Source: Gammaproteobacteria bacterium
Lineage (GTDB): Bacteria; Pseudomonadota; Gammaproteobacteria; Pseudomonadales; Azotimanducaceae
Reading direction: 5' to 3'
NCBI GenBank assembly: GCA_020832085.1
Contig: JAFIFJ010000099.1
Coordinates: 1 to 64,000 of the forward strand
DNA length: 64,000 nucleotides
A program made the translations under genes and the position numbers. The notes beneath the pieces are model-generated. The model was not told where the DNA came from and did not search any database. It was given only the letters and a program-made list of their open reading frames with translations. Below, piece by piece: positions 17,907 to 27,382 of this stretch (the first letter of the stretch is position 1; each line of letters opens with the position of its first letter).

Positions 17907-18869
17907 ATGGACGTTACTGCGTTTCGCTGCCCGCGATGCCATGGACCTTTGAACTCGCATACCGAACACCTGGAGTGCGAGACGGCCTCCTGCGCTTTGC
18001 TGTTCCCCGTTGTCAGGGGAGTTCCGGTTCTGATTGACGAAAGCAAGAGTGTGTTTCGACATTCAGATTATGCGGGAGACCCGCTTGCTAAACCGGAACA
18101 ATCGGCTGTTCAACGATTTGCCTTGCGGTGGTTGCCAAGTCTGGACCTGAATGTAGCCGCAAAGCTCAACGCGAACATGATGCAAGCACTGCTTCTGCCA
18201 GATGGGGCGCAACCGAGAATCCTGAACATCGGGAGTAAGCACCCGAACGGAGCGATGTCATCGCTCTACGATCATCCCGAAGTGGAGTGCGTGGCTTGCG
18301 ATCTGGTGTATGCAGACGGTGTGGATGTCATCGCTGATCCTGTCAGCTTGCCATTCAGCGACGGTGTGTTCGATGGCGTTCTCGTGGACGCAGTACTCGA
18401 GCACTGCATCGATCCAGAAGGCGTCGTGCAGGAAGTTCATCGAGTATTGCGGCCCGGCGGATACGTGTACTCCGACACGCCGTTCATGATTCCGGTTCAT
18501 GCCGGGGCTTACGACTTCTGCCGGTTCTCGGCCCTGGCGCATAGGCGCCTCTTCAACGGCTTCCGACAGATTGAACATGGTGTCTCGTCGGGCCCCGCGG
18601 CTGCGCTCGGCTACTCGATTCAATCGGTGCTGCTGGCGTTCGCGAGCAGCCGGCGCTCCAGGTTCGCTGTCAAAGGAATGAGCAGGCTTTTGTTTTTTTG
18701 GATCAAGTACCTTGACCTGCTCCTTGCAAAGCGCCCTGGGGCTTTGGACGCTGCGCTTGGGACCTACTTCATCGGAGAGCGCCTGCCGCAACCCCTATCC
18801 GATCATGACTTGCTTTCAAGCTACGGAGGCGCTGTCCCGAACCTGTACGTAAGAAGCGACAGAGATTAG
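17907..18869 (+). CDS. SAM-dependent methyltransferase with N-terminal zinc-ribbon-like motif
   Basis: Cytoplasmic class I methyltransferase of 320 residues. The N-terminus has CPRCHGPL and a later Cys pair (CETASCALLFP), like the Trm112-type ribbon fused to many sugar methyltransferases. The Rossmann part is ILNIGSKHPNGA, then DVIADPVSLPFSDGVFDGVL and VLEHCIDPEGVVQEVHRVLRPGG. The ATG at 17907 has AGGA at 17894-17897. Its position suggests it methylates an exopolysaccharide sugar or a lipid carrier intermediate; this is inference. Confidence 0.75.
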   Translation: MDVTAFRCPRCHGPLNSHTEHLECETASCALLFPVVRGVPVLIDESKSVFRHSDYAGDPLAKPEQSAVQRFALRWLPSLDLNVAAKLNANMMQALLLPDGAQPRILNIGSKHPNGAMSSLYDHPEVECVACDLVYADGVDVIADPVSLPFSDGVFDGVLVDAVLEHCIDPEGVVQEVHRVLRPGGYVYSDTPFMIPVHAGAYDFCRFSALAHRRLFNGFRQIEHGVSSGPAAALGYSIQSVLLAFASSRRSRFAVKGMSRLLFFWIKYLDLLLAKRPGALDAALGTYFIGERLPQPLSDHDLLSSYGGAVPNLYVRSDRD

Positions 18870-18895
18870 CGGTTACCGCCATCACGGCCCTGGGT

Positions 18896-20380
18896 TCAGT
18901 ACGCGTTCTCGCTCAGCAGCGCAAACGGCGTCCGGATCAGAATCCACATATCCAGCCGCAGCGACCAGTTGTTGATGTACTCCAGATCCAGCCGCACCCG
19001 CTGGTGCATCTTCTCCAGGGTATCCGTCTCGCCGCGATAGCCGTGGATCTGGGCCCAGCCAGTGATGCCCGGCTTCACCCGATGCCGTGCCATGTAGGCC
19101 GTGATCTGGGCACCGTACTCCAGGTTATGGGCGATGGCGTGGGGCCGGGGCCCCACCAGGGACATGGTGCCGTTGAGCACGTTGAACAGCTGCGGCAGCT
19201 CGTCGATGCTGGTCCGGCGAATGAAGCGTCCCACCGGGGTGATGCGCGGGTCGTCCCGCGTGGCCTGATTCACCCGCTCGTCGTCGTGCATGTACATGCT
19301 GCGGAACTTCCACACCTCGAACACGCTGCCGTCCCAGCCATGACGCTGCTGGCGGAAGAACACGGGGCCCCGGGACGTGGCCTTGACGGCCAGCGCCACG
19401 CCGAGCATCAGCGGTGCGGTCACCAGCAGTACGGCGCTGGCGATGAACACGTCCATGACCGATTTCATGAAGGCCCGGCCGCCGGAGCTCAGGGGGCTTT
19501 CTGAGAGTGAGATCAGCGGCACCCCGGCGATCTCGCGCACGCAGGGATTGAGCAGGTTCAGGGCGAAGATGTCCGGTGCCCAGATGATGTCCACGTTGCG
19601 CTCGAGCAGCTCCCGCTGCAGTTCGGCCACTTCCGCCGAGCGCTCCACCGGCATGGCGATGTAGACCCGGTCCACTTCCATCCGGGCCACCAGATCCGGG
19701 AGATCGGCCAGGGTTCCGAGCACCGGAATCTTGTGCCCTTTCCAGTCGGCAACGTACTCAGGATCGTCCACCACGCCCGCCACGTAGTCCGGCAGGAAGG
19801 GGTTGCGGTTGATGCTCTCCGCCAGATGGCGAGCGCTGTGCCCTGAGCCCACCACCAGGGCAGGCATGTTCACCTGCATGCGCCGCTGCCACAGGCTGCT
19901 CAAGTGCTGGGTGACCAGATAGATGAGGATCTGACCGAACAGAGCCGCTCCGGCCCAGATGCCCACCACCAGCCGTGAGTACTCGGAAGCGGTCTGGGTC
20001 AGGAAGGCGATAGCGGCGAGGCCCGCCAGCACCAGCAGCCAGGCCTGGCTGAGACGCAGGGTGCTGGAGGTCTTCGAGCGGTAGCGGCGAAACACCCCCA
20101 CCGTCTGGTAGACCACCAGCATGAGCATGGCGGTGATCACACCCAGGAAGCGGTATTCCGTCGGCCAGGTGTCCAGCACCTGCGTCGTGACCAGATAGAG
20201 CGCGGTCAGCACCCAGCCCAGGCTGGTGGCCCACTGGATCCAATGCAGCAGCGTCGAGCGGTCGCGCAGCAACCGCTGGGGAATGCTCCCCGCAGTGAGG
20301 GCGTCCATGTCGAGCCGCGCGGGCTGCGTGAGCGTCAGTGTCGGCTGCGGAGCCGGCTCGTTGGTGTGTGCCTGGCGCAT
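18896..20380 (-). CDS. wcaJ: Undecaprenyl-phosphate sugar-1-phosphate transferase, paralog 1
   Basis: Inner-membrane enzyme that starts exopolysaccharide synthesis by moving a sugar-1-phosphate onto undecaprenyl phosphate. The 494-residue protein has about five membrane helices, a soluble Rossmann-like middle (PALVVGSGHSARHLAESINR) and the catalytic domain with KSVMDVFIAS, FFRQQRHGWDG, VWKFRSMY, RRTSIDELPQLFNVL, SLVGPRPH and VKPGITGWAQIHGYRGETD. It is closely similar to the divergent gene at 21136, to the point of long identical stretches in the catalytic domain. A -24/-12 promoter lies at 20418-20433. Confidence 0.92.
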   Translation of the reverse strand: MRQAHTNEPAPQPTLTLTQPARLDMDALTAGSIPQRLLRDRSTLLHWIQWATSLGWVLTALYLVTTQVLDTWPTEYRFLGVITAMLMLVVYQTVGVFRRYRSKTSSTLRLSQAWLLVLAGLAAIAFLTQTASEYSRLVVGIWAGAALFGQILIYLVTQHLSSLWQRRMQVNMPALVVGSGHSARHLAESINRNPFLPDYVAGVVDDPEYVADWKGHKIPVLGTLADLPDLVARMEVDRVYIAMPVERSAEVAELQRELLERNVDIIWAPDIFALNLLNPCVREIAGVPLISLSESPLSSGGRAFMKSVMDVFIASAVLLVTAPLMLGVALAVKATSRGPVFFRQQRHGWDGSVFEVWKFRSMYMHDDERVNQATRDDPRITPVGRFIRRTSIDELPQLFNVLNGTMSLVGPRPHAIAHNLEYGAQITAYMARHRVKPGITGWAQIHGYRGETDTLEKMHQRVRLDLEYINNWSLRLDMWILIRTPFALLSENAY

Positions 20381-20417
20381 GATTCCGTCCCATCCGCTGT
20401 AAACCTGCCTCAGCGGT

Positions 20418-20433
20418 TGCGGAAACCATGCCA
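20418..20433 (-). promoter_or_regulatory. Probable sigma-54 promoter of WcaJ paralog 1
   Basis: The plus strand TGCGGAAACCATGCCA reads TGGCATGGTTTCCGCA on the minus strand. TGGCA-G and GG-N10-GC fit the -24/-12 consensus, though the -12 has CC in place of TT. Transcription would begin near 20406, just before the start codon at 20380. Confidence 0.5.
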
Positions 20434-20507
20434 GCTCCTCGGGAACACCCTAGATACTTGTTTCCATTCACATAATTCTTTTTCCCATCGAGTGGGTGGT
20501 CGATCTG

Positions 20508-20556
20508 CGTCAGGCCAGGTGACGCGATGCGTCAGCTCTGGCGCGTAAATCGTCAG
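20508..20556. promoter_or_regulatory. Three CGTCAG half-sites spaced 21-22 bp
   Basis: CGTCAG occurs at 20508-20513, 20530-20535 and 20551-20556, about two helical turns apart. The sequence is one half of the PEP-CTERM box (CGTCAG-N5-TTTACA). The sites lie between the divergent wcaJ paralogs and may bind PrsR or a relative. No TTTACA halves accompany them. Confidence 0.4.
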
Positions 20557-20890
20557 TTGCCGACCCGTTGTGCCATGGAACTCCTGTGTAAGAAATGAGT
20601 CCTTGTGAGATAGAGCACGTTTACGCTCCGTTCGCAGTACTAAGATTCACTCCATCGCTGTACGCTGTGCGGCCGTCATGGTTTTGCAGCATTTGTTGTG
20701 GTCCAACTCGGAGCATGGCGGATCGGCGCGATCGGCTGAATCTCCCGGAAACACGCGTGATTCGTCGTATTTCGTTGATGCAGGTCACGGCAGCGCGGCT
20801 GGGTAACGAGTCTGATATTGGTGAAGAGCAATCCCATTGTTGCAGGCAAACGCAGGGTCAGCCTGAGGTTTATGAGGGACGACCGTATGC

Positions 20891-20906
20891 TGGCACGCAA
20901 TCTGCA
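20891..20906 (+). promoter_or_regulatory. Sigma-54 promoter of WcaJ paralog 2
   Basis: TGGCACGCAATCTGCA matches the -24/-12 consensus TGGCACG-N4-TTGCA at all but one position. It lies 230 bp before the start at 21136, predicting a long leader from about 20917. The rest of the 755-bp divergent gap holds no recognisable gene. Confidence 0.75.
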
Positions 20907-21135
20907 TTGGTTAACACAGCGTAAAGAATTGTAATCGATGCACGAATGGGGGGTGGCAAACGTAATGTTTACCGCCCTGCCGCCCAGAACCCAAGTGCGT
21001 TGTGGGTTCTTTAGCAGGATAGATAAGGTGCTCGTGACACGGCCCAGTGTCCCGAGAGCAGGGCTCAAAGCGCAGAGCTGCGCTTGACGCCGAAGACTCC
21101 GCCATGCGGCGCCACACTGGGCAGGGAATGAGTTC

Positions 21136-22659
21136 ATGAGCAGCGCATCCAAGCATCTACAGGCCGAACCCTCGGCCACGATTGGACAACTTGTCGACCT
21201 GAGGCCGGCTCTGCCCGCGCCGGGCACCCAGCGTCGCGCCGCCGACACCCTGCTCGCCGGTGCCATTCCCCATCGGCTGCTGCGCGACCGCCAGACCCTG
21301 TTGCACTGGATTCAGTGGGTGTCCTGCATCGGCTGGGTCACGGGCCTCCTTTATGTCATGACGTCGCACTATCTCGGCCATCAGCCCATGGCCTACGAGT
21401 TCCTGGCTGTCGCTACCGGCATGCTCATGCTGGTGGTCTACCGCTGGGTCGGTGTGTTCCACCGCTTCAGTTCCAAGGCCTCCAGCGTGCTGCGCCTTAC
21501 CCGGGCCTGGGGCCTGGTGCTGGCTGCGCTGTTGGTCATCGCCTTTCTCACCCAGACCTCCGCGGAGTACTCGCGCCTGCTGGTGGGAACCTGGGCGGCA
21601 CTGGCCCTGGTGGGGCAGGTCGCCCTCTATTTGATGACGCAGTATTTCAGTGGCCTCTGGCAGCGGCGTTTGCAGGTCAATACGCCGGCTTTGCTGGTGG
21701 GCTCTGGGCACACCGCCCGCCACCTGGCCGAGAGCATCAACCGCAATCCCTTCCTGCCCGACTTCGTGGCCGGGATTGTGGATGACGCCGGTTACAGCCG
21801 CTCCTGGGACGGCCATGCCATTCCGCTGGTGGGTGAACTGACCGACCTGCCCCGACTCATCGACGAGATGGAGGTGGACCGGATCTACATCGCCCTGCCG
21901 GTGGAGCGTTCGGCGGAAGTGGCCCAGCTGCAGCGAGAGCTGCTCGAGCGCAACGTGGACGTGATCTGGGCGCCGGACATCTTCGCCCTGAACCTGCTCA
22001 ACCCGGGCGTGCATGAGATCGCCGGGGTGCCGCTGATCTCCCTCTCCGAGAGCCCCCTGAGCTCCGGCGGGCGGGCCTTCCTGAAGTCGGTCATGGACGT
22101 GTTCATCGCCAGCGCCGTGCTGCTGCTGGCAGCGCCCCTGATGCTGGCCGTGGCCATCGCCATCAAGGCCACCTCCCGGGGCCCGGTGTTCTTCCGCCAG
22201 CAGCGTCACGGCTGGGATGGCAGCGTGTTCGAGGTGTGGAAGTTCCGCAGCATGTACCTGCACGACGACGAGCAGGGCCGCGTGAAGCAGGCCACCCGCG
22301 ATGATCCGCGCATCACGCCCATCGGCCGCCTCATTCGCCGCACCAGCATCGACGAGCTGCCGCAGTTGTTCAACGTGCTCAACGGCACCATGTCCCTGGT
22401 GGGCCCGCGGCCCCACGCCGTGGCGCACAACCTGGAGTACAGCGCCCAGATCACCGCCTACATGGCGCGCCACCGGGTGAAGCCGGGCATCACCGGCTGG
22501 GCCCAGATCCATGGCTGCCGGGGCGAAACTGAAACCGTCGAGAAGATGCACCGGCGCGTGCGCCTCGACCTCGAGTACATCAACAACTGGTCGCTGCGCA
22601 CGGATCTCTGGATCCTGCTGCGCACGCCGTTCTCCCTCTTTACTGACACCGCCTACTAA
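21136..22659 (+). CDS. wcaJ: Undecaprenyl-phosphate sugar-1-phosphate transferase, paralog 2
   Basis: Same family and layout as the gene at 18896-20380: about five membrane helices, a soluble domain with PALLVGSGHTARHLAESINR, and the catalytic domain with KSVMDVFIAS, KFRSMYLHDDE, RRTSIDELPQLFNVL and VKPGITGWAQIHGCRGETE. The 507-residue product has a longer N-terminus and differs mostly there and in the membrane part. It is followed after 16 bp by the small exported protein at 22676. A near-consensus sigma-54 promoter lies at 20891, so it may be co-regulated with the PEP-CTERM proteins. Confidence 0.92.
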   Translation: MSSASKHLQAEPSATIGQLVDLRPALPAPGTQRRAADTLLAGAIPHRLLRDRQTLLHWIQWVSCIGWVTGLLYVMTSHYLGHQPMAYEFLAVATGMLMLVVYRWVGVFHRFSSKASSVLRLTRAWGLVLAALLVIAFLTQTSAEYSRLLVGTWAALALVGQVALYLMTQYFSGLWQRRLQVNTPALLVGSGHTARHLAESINRNPFLPDFVAGIVDDAGYSRSWDGHAIPLVGELTDLPRLIDEMEVDRIYIALPVERSAEVAQLQRELLERNVDVIWAPDIFALNLLNPGVHEIAGVPLISLSESPLSSGGRAFLKSVMDVFIASAVLLLAAPLMLAVAIAIKATSRGPVFFRQQRHGWDGSVFEVWKFRSMYLHDDEQGRVKQATRDDPRITPIGRLIRRTSIDELPQLFNVLNGTMSLVGPRPHAVAHNLEYSAQITAYMARHRVKPGITGWAQIHGCRGETETVEKMHRRVRLDLEYINNWSLRTDLWILLRTPFSLFTDTAY

Positions 22660-22675
22660 CAAGGAGTGCAAGGCA

Positions 22676-23074
22676 ATGTGGTTCGGAACTGACCTTCATC
22701 GTAGCAATGCCAGTGGTCCGCGTTCGCGGCTCGCCGGGGCGATGCTGGCCGTCGTGTTCGTTTTCACCACTCTGACATCTCCGGCGCCTGCTCAGGCTCA
22801 GGACGCGCTGATCCATCCGCTGCCACCCATGGCGCCGATGCTGCCCTTGACAGCCTCGTCGGCCCTGGCCCCCGATCTCCTTCTGATCACTGCCACTGAT
22901 CTGGCCCCTCAGCCGTCACCCGTAGCAAGCGCTTCGAACGCCGACGGCTCCCTTGGCGTCCCCGCCATTCTCGGCGGTTTCGGCGGCGGCATTGTTGCGT
23001 TAGGCTTGCTGGTGTTAGCGGGGGTCAACAGCCGTAAGCGCTGGCCAGTCTTTGTGACACTCAAAAACGCCTGA
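22676..23074 (+). CDS. Small exported protein with C-terminal membrane anchor
   Basis: Unrecognised 132-residue protein. A signal peptide (LAGAMLAVVFVFTTLTSPAPAQA) is followed by a Pro/Ala/Leu-rich linker and then ILGGFGGGIVALGLLVLAGV with basic residues NSRKRW and a ten-residue tail. The arrangement (short motif, hydrophobic helix, basic cluster) resembles a sorting signal, but no PEP-like motif is present. AAGGAG lies at 22661-22666, and the gene follows wcaJ paralog 2 so closely that they are probably one transcript. The role is unknown. Confidence 0.6.
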   Translation: MWFGTDLHRSNASGPRSRLAGAMLAVVFVFTTLTSPAPAQAQDALIHPLPPMAPMLPLTASSALAPDLLLITATDLAPQPSPVASASNADGSLGVPAILGGFGGGIVALGLLVLAGVNSRKRWPVFVTLKNA

Positions 23075-23288
23075 ACTCCGCACGCTGCGTCGTGTCGTCG
23101 GAGCCGTTCGTCGGGGCTCCACGCTAGCCATGTGGCCGGCTGCCCGTCGAGCGGCCGGCCGTGCCTGCACGCTTGTCCGCTCCGTGCGTGTCAGGCCTTG
23201 GCGGTAGCGTGCCTGAACGTCAAGGGCGCGGGTCGAATCCAGCCGCTGCTGGTCCGAAGCCCGCCCTGTTTCGCCCATTGGGGAATTC

Positions 23289-24362
23289 ATGAAACTGCTC
23301 ATCACCGGCGGCGCCGGCTTCATCGGTTCAGCGCTGATCCGCCATCTGATTGACGACACAGCTCACCACGTCGTCAACGTGGACAAGCTCACCTACGCCG
23401 GCAATCTGGACTCCCTGACCCGCGTCGCGACTGATCCCCGCTACACCCTCGAGCGGGCTGACATCACCGACGCCCCGCGCATGGCGCATATCTTCACCGA
23501 GCACGCCCCCGATGCGGTCATGCATTTGGCGGCCGAGAGCCACGTCGACCGCTCCATCGATGCCCCGGCCGTGTTCGTGCAGACCAATGTGGTGGGCACC
23601 GCAGTGCTGCTGGAAGCGGCCCGCAACTACTGGGAAACGCTCCCCGCCGAGCGCCGGGAGGCCTTTCGCTTCCTGCACGTTTCCACTGACGAGGTCTATG
23701 GTGATCTGACCCCCGAGGCGCCGGCGTTCACCGAACGTCACCCCTACCAGCCAAGCTCACCTTACTCTGCCTCCAAGGCCGGCTCCGATCACCTGGTCCG
23801 GGCCTGGCATCGCACCTTCGGCCTGCCGGTGCTGGTCAGCAACTGCTCCAACAACTACGGCCCCTGCCAGTTCCCGGAAAAGCTGATTCCGCTGATGATC
23901 CTGAATGCCCTGCAGGGCAAGCCGCTGCCGGTCTATGGCGACGGCCTGCAGGTTCGCGATTGGCTCTACGTCGAGGATCACGCCCGCGCCTTAGTGGAAG
24001 TGGTCACCCGGGGCCGCGTCGGCGGCACCTACAACATCGGCGGCCGCAACGAGCGCACCAATAAGTCTGTGGTGCACCTGATCTGCGATCTTCTGGAGAC
24101 CCTGGCACCCGAGAAGCCCGAGGGTGTGACCGCCTTTGCCAACCTGATTCAGTCGGTCACCGACCGCCCCGGCCACGACCGCCGCTACGCCGTGGACACC
24201 CGCCACATCGAGGCCGAGCTCGGCTGGACCCCCGCCGAGACCTTCGAGACCGGGCTCAAGAAGACCGTAGGCTGGTACCTGGAGAACCGGACCTGGTGGC
24301 AGCGGGTTCTGGATGGCAGTTACCGTCAGCATTCGGCCGCCAGTCAGCAGGTGGCCTCGTGA
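23289..24362 (+). CDS. rfbB: dTDP-glucose 4,6-dehydratase
   Basis: Second step of dTDP-L-rhamnose synthesis. The 357-residue short-chain dehydrogenase-fold protein has the NAD motif [15 protein letters not shown] at the start, the [13 protein letters not shown] block, STDEVYGDL and the catalytic [30 protein letters not shown] and [18 protein letters not shown] complete the RmlB signature. It is the first of four genes joined by 4-base overlaps (rfbB-rfbA-rfbC-rfbD). Confidence 0.98.
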   Translation: MKLLITGGAGFIGSALIRHLIDDTAHHVVNVDKLTYAGNLDSLTRVATDPRYTLERADITDAPRMAHIFTEHAPDAVMHLAAESHVDRSIDAPAVFVQTNVVGTAVLLEAARNYWETLPAERREAFRFLHVSTDEVYGDLTPEAPAFTERHPYQPSSPYSASKAGSDHLVRAWHRTFGLPVLVSNCSNNYGPCQFPEKLIPLMILNALQGKPLPVYGDGLQVRDWLYVEDHARALVEVVTRGRVGGTYNIGGRNERTNKSVVHLICDLLETLAPEKPEGVTAFANLIQSVTDRPGHDRRYAVDTRHIEAELGWTPAETFETGLKKTVGWYLENRTWWQRVLDGSYRQHSAASQQVAS

Positions 24363-25240
24363 CGCGCCGGGGCCTCATCCTCGCCGGCGGTTCCGGGACG
24401 CGCCTGTACCCACTCACCCTCGGGGTGTGCAAACAGCTGCTGCCGGTTTACGACAAACCGATGATCTATTACCCGCTGAGCACCCTGATGCTCGCGGGCA
24501 TCCGCGAAGTGCTGATCATCTCCACCCCTGAGGACACCCCGCGCTTCGAGCGCATCCTCGGCGACGGCAGCCAGTGGGGCATGCAGCTCGACTATGCCGT
24601 CCAGCCGGCCCCCGAGGGTCTCGCCCAGGCCTTCCTCATCGGTGAGCGCTTTATCGACGGCGCCCCCAGTGCCCTGGTGCTCGGCGACAACCTGTTCTAC
24701 GGCAGCGGTTTCAGCGGTCTCCTCAAGCAGGTCGCCAGCAAGGCTGACGGCGCCACGGTCTTCGCCTATCCCGTGAGCAACCCCGAAGCCTTCGGGGTGG
24801 TGGCCTTCGATGCGGACAACAAGGCGGTTTCCATCGAGGAGAAGCCTGCCCGCCCCAAGAGCCGCTTCGCTGTCACCGGCCTCTACTTCTACGATGCCGA
24901 CGTGGTCGAGATTGCCAAAACCATCCGGCCCTCGCCTCGGGGCGAGCTGGAAATCACCGACGTCAACAACACCTACCTTCAGCGCGGCCAGCTCGACGTC
25001 TCCGTCATGGCCCGCGGCATGGCCTGGCTCGACACCGGCACCCATGACGCCATGCTCGAAGCCGCTCACTTCATCCAGACCCTGGAGCGGCGCCAGGGTC
25101 TGAAGGTGGGCTGCCCCGAAGAGATCGCCTGGCGGCAGCGCTGGATCAGCGATACCGACCTGGAAGCCCTCGCGGCCCCCCTGGCCAAAAGCGGCTATGG
25201 CGATTACCTCCGTGGCCTGCTGGCAGACGGGCGCTCGTGA
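24359..25240 (+). CDS. rfbA: Glucose-1-phosphate thymidylyltransferase
   Basis: First step of dTDP-rhamnose synthesis: joins dTTP and glucose-1-phosphate. The 293-residue protein begins [20 protein letters not shown], the nucleotide-binding loop, then [17 protein letters not shown] and VLGDNLFYG. The GTG at 24359 overlaps the rfbB stop by four bases and puts the glycine loop at the right distance; the frame runs further upstream only within rfbB. Confidence 0.98.
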   Translation: MTRRGLILAGGSGTRLYPLTLGVCKQLLPVYDKPMIYYPLSTLMLAGIREVLIISTPEDTPRFERILGDGSQWGMQLDYAVQPAPEGLAQAFLIGERFIDGAPSALVLGDNLFYGSGFSGLLKQVASKADGATVFAYPVSNPEAFGVVAFDADNKAVSIEEKPARPKSRFAVTGLYFYDADVVEIAKTIRPSPRGELEITDVNNTYLQRGQLDVSVMARGMAWLDTGTHDAMLEAAHFIQTLERRQGLKVGCPEEIAWRQRWISDTDLEALAAPLAKSGYGDYLRGLLADGRS

Positions 25241-25788
25241 AGGTCACCGAAACCCGACTGCCCGGCGTGGTGCTGATCGAACCCAAGGTGCACGAGGACG
25301 CCCGCGGCTTCTTCCTCGAAACCTTCCAGCGCCAGCGCTACGAAGAGGCCCTTGGCCGAAGCCTGGACTTCGTCCAGGACAACCACTCCCGATCGAGGAA
25401 GGGGGTTCTGCGCGGCCTGCACACCCAGCGCCGCCATCCCCAGGACAAACTCCTGCGCGCGGTGCGCGGCGCGGTGTTCGACGTTGCCGTCGACATCGAC
25501 CCGGACTCCCCGACCTTCGGGCAGTACGCCAGCGCGCTGCTGACCGAAGACAACAAGCATCAGCTGTTCGTCCCGGCGGGCTACGCCCACGGCTTTCAGG
25601 TGCTCTCTGAGGTGGCCGACCTCGAGTACAAATGCATTGGCTATTACAGGCCTGAAGACGAGTCGGGCCTGATCTGGAACGATCCGGAGGTGGCCATCGA
25701 CTGGCCGCTGCGCGAGCCGATTCTGTCCGAGAAAGACCAGCGCCTGCCGACCCTGGCCGAGATCCGCGAGGCGGCGACCACCGCATGA
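25237..25788 (+). CDS. rfbC: dTDP-4-dehydrorhamnose 3,5-epimerase
   Basis: Third step of dTDP-rhamnose synthesis. The 183-residue cupin shows [33 protein letters not shown] with the catalytic histidine, [16 protein letters not shown] and the [14 protein letters not shown] block. GTG start, four-base overlaps with rfbA and rfbD. Confidence 0.98.
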   Translation: MKVTETRLPGVVLIEPKVHEDARGFFLETFQRQRYEEALGRSLDFVQDNHSRSRKGVLRGLHTQRRHPQDKLLRAVRGAVFDVAVDIDPDSPTFGQYASALLTEDNKHQLFVPAGYAHGFQVLSEVADLEYKCIGYYRPEDESGLIWNDPEVAIDWPLREPILSEKDQRLPTLAEIREAATTA

Positions 25789-26678
25789 ACATCCTGGTCC
25801 TAGGCGAACACGGCCAGGTGGCCAGCTGCCTGCGTCAGCGCCTGCCAGACGCCACCTACCTGGGCCGCAGCGCCCTGGACCTCGAACACCTCAACGAAAT
25901 CAAACCGGCGCTCCTGGCCAGACGCCCCAACTTCATCATCAATGCTGCTGCCTACACTGCCGTAGACAAAGCGGAAGAAGAAGTAGAGAGCGCCTGGCGC
26001 ATCAACGCCCACGCCGTCCGCGAAATCGCAGCGGCCGCGCGCGAACTCAACGCACCGCTGATTCACCTCTCCACCGACTACGTCTTCCCGGGCACCTCCG
26101 AGCGCCCCTATCGCGAAGACGACCCCACCGACCCCGTCAACCAGTACGGCGCCAGCAAGCTTCAGGGCGAATGGGAAGTTCGCCATGGCGGCCTGAACCG
26201 CTGGTGGATCCTGCGTACCAGCTGGGTGTTCAGCGAGTTCGGCCACAACTTCGTCAAGACCATGCTGCGTCTGGCCCGTGAGCGGGATGTGATTCAGGTG
26301 GTGGATGATCAGTATGGGCGGCCGACCTACGCGGGTGAGATTGCAGATGCAATCGTATGCATCATCGACGCGGAAGCTTCAGGCGAGGCACTGCCGGTTG
26401 GTATCTATCATTGTGCGTCAGGGGGCACAGTTAGTTGGTTCAAGTTCGCGCAGGTTATACTTTCCACGGCATTTGCAGTGGGCCTGCTAGAAACGAATCC
26501 CAGTCTGCAACCAATCTCAAGCGCGAACTATCCCACGCCAGCAGCACGGCCCGCGAGCACAATCTTAGAGACCAGCAAGGTTCAACAGAGTTTATGCTGG
26601 GGAAGCACCAACTGGATGCCAAATCTAAACGCTGTCCTGCTATTGCTTGCACGTCACCAAGTGTCTAGCAACGGCTGA
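25785..26678 (+). CDS. rfbD: dTDP-4-dehydrorhamnose reductase
   Basis: Last step of dTDP-rhamnose synthesis, NADPH-dependent. The 297-residue protein has LGEHGQVASCL at the start, INAAAYTAVDKAEEE, LSTDYVFPGT and YGASKLQGEWE with the catalytic Tyr and Lys. The first 550 bases are GC-rich like rfbBAC, but from about 26340 the third-position base composition shifts towards A/T and stays so to the end, suggesting a recombination join inside the gene. The product still looks full length. Confidence 0.95.
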   Translation: MNILVLGEHGQVASCLRQRLPDATYLGRSALDLEHLNEIKPALLARRPNFIINAAAYTAVDKAEEEVESAWRINAHAVREIAAAARELNAPLIHLSTDYVFPGTSERPYREDDPTDPVNQYGASKLQGEWEVRHGGLNRWWILRTSWVFSEFGHNFVKTMLRLARERDVIQVVDDQYGRPTYAGEIADAIVCIIDAEASGEALPVGIYHCASGGTVSWFKFAQVILSTAFAVGLLETNPSLQPISSANYPTPAARPASTILETSKVQQSLCWGSTNWMPNLNAVLLLLARHQVSSNG

Positions 26679-27055
26679 CCTTCGAGTCTTTGGAAGTTCC
26701 TTGGCTCGGACTCCGGGGCGCCTTGATCTAACGTTTGCCTGCGGCGCGCTCAGATGCTTGGAGACGCATCAAGGTGTGCCATTCGACGCTCTCTCCTTGC
26801 TGTCTGCACAATCTCAGGCAAACCAATCCTGGCGATGGTGATTGGGCGCGCACTTAGTCGGTTCCGTACGCTCCTTCCGAGTTAACCTACCGCAATCAGC
26901 GCCATGTGGATGATTCGCCCCCGCAATGGCGGATCGTCCAGGCCATCAGGGCCTCGGAGCGCCGTCCACGGTATGGCCGTTCTCGCTCTTGACTGAGCCA
27001 GTACCAGGTGATGAGCCCGAAACCTCAGAGTGTATGGAGTCCTTTGTTCTGACGA
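26679..27055. other. Non-coding gap before the insertion sequence
   Basis: No credible gene is seen here. Frames are short and have no ribosome sites. The base composition is mixed, as expected of decayed DNA at a cassette junction. Confidence 0.5.
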
Positions 27056-27119
27056 TGATTTGCCTGCCGATTCTCGGACCAGCTGAAACTTGAGAGGATG
27101 GCTCCACGAAGGAGGGGTC

Positions 27120-27382
27120 ATGAAAAAGAGCCGGTTCACCGAGGACCAGATGGCCCGCATCCTGCGGGAGGCCGACCAGACGTCTGTGGGGGCCGCCGCG
27201 AAGAAGCATGGCGTGAGTGAGCAGTCGATCTACACCTGGCGCAAGCGCTACGGTGAGCTTGAGGTGAACGACGTGCGCCATCTTCGTTCGCTCGAGAAAG
27301 AGAACGCGCGCCTGACGAAGCTGCTGGCAGAGCGGGATCTCGAAATCGAAGTGATGAAGGAGATCAACGCAAAAAGTGGTGA
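27120..27382 (+). pseudogene. IS3-family transposase OrfA, frameshifted end
   Basis: MKKSRFTEDQMARILREADQ begins a helix-turn-helix protein (VSEQSIYTWRKRYG) followed by a leucine-zipper region (LEKENARLTKLLAERDLEIE) and VMKEINAK. At 27371-27375 the run has five A where KKW-stop would need six, so the frame reads on into orfB territory as nonsense. AGGAGG precedes the start. Confidence 0.85.

Noticed and set aside
20585-20600. A PEP-CTERM box between the wcaJ paralogs (TGTAAG-AAATG-AGTCC)
   Set aside because: Only the first half resembles the box; the CTGACG half is absent. The GTAAAGAATTGTAATCG sequence near 20922 fails for the same reason.
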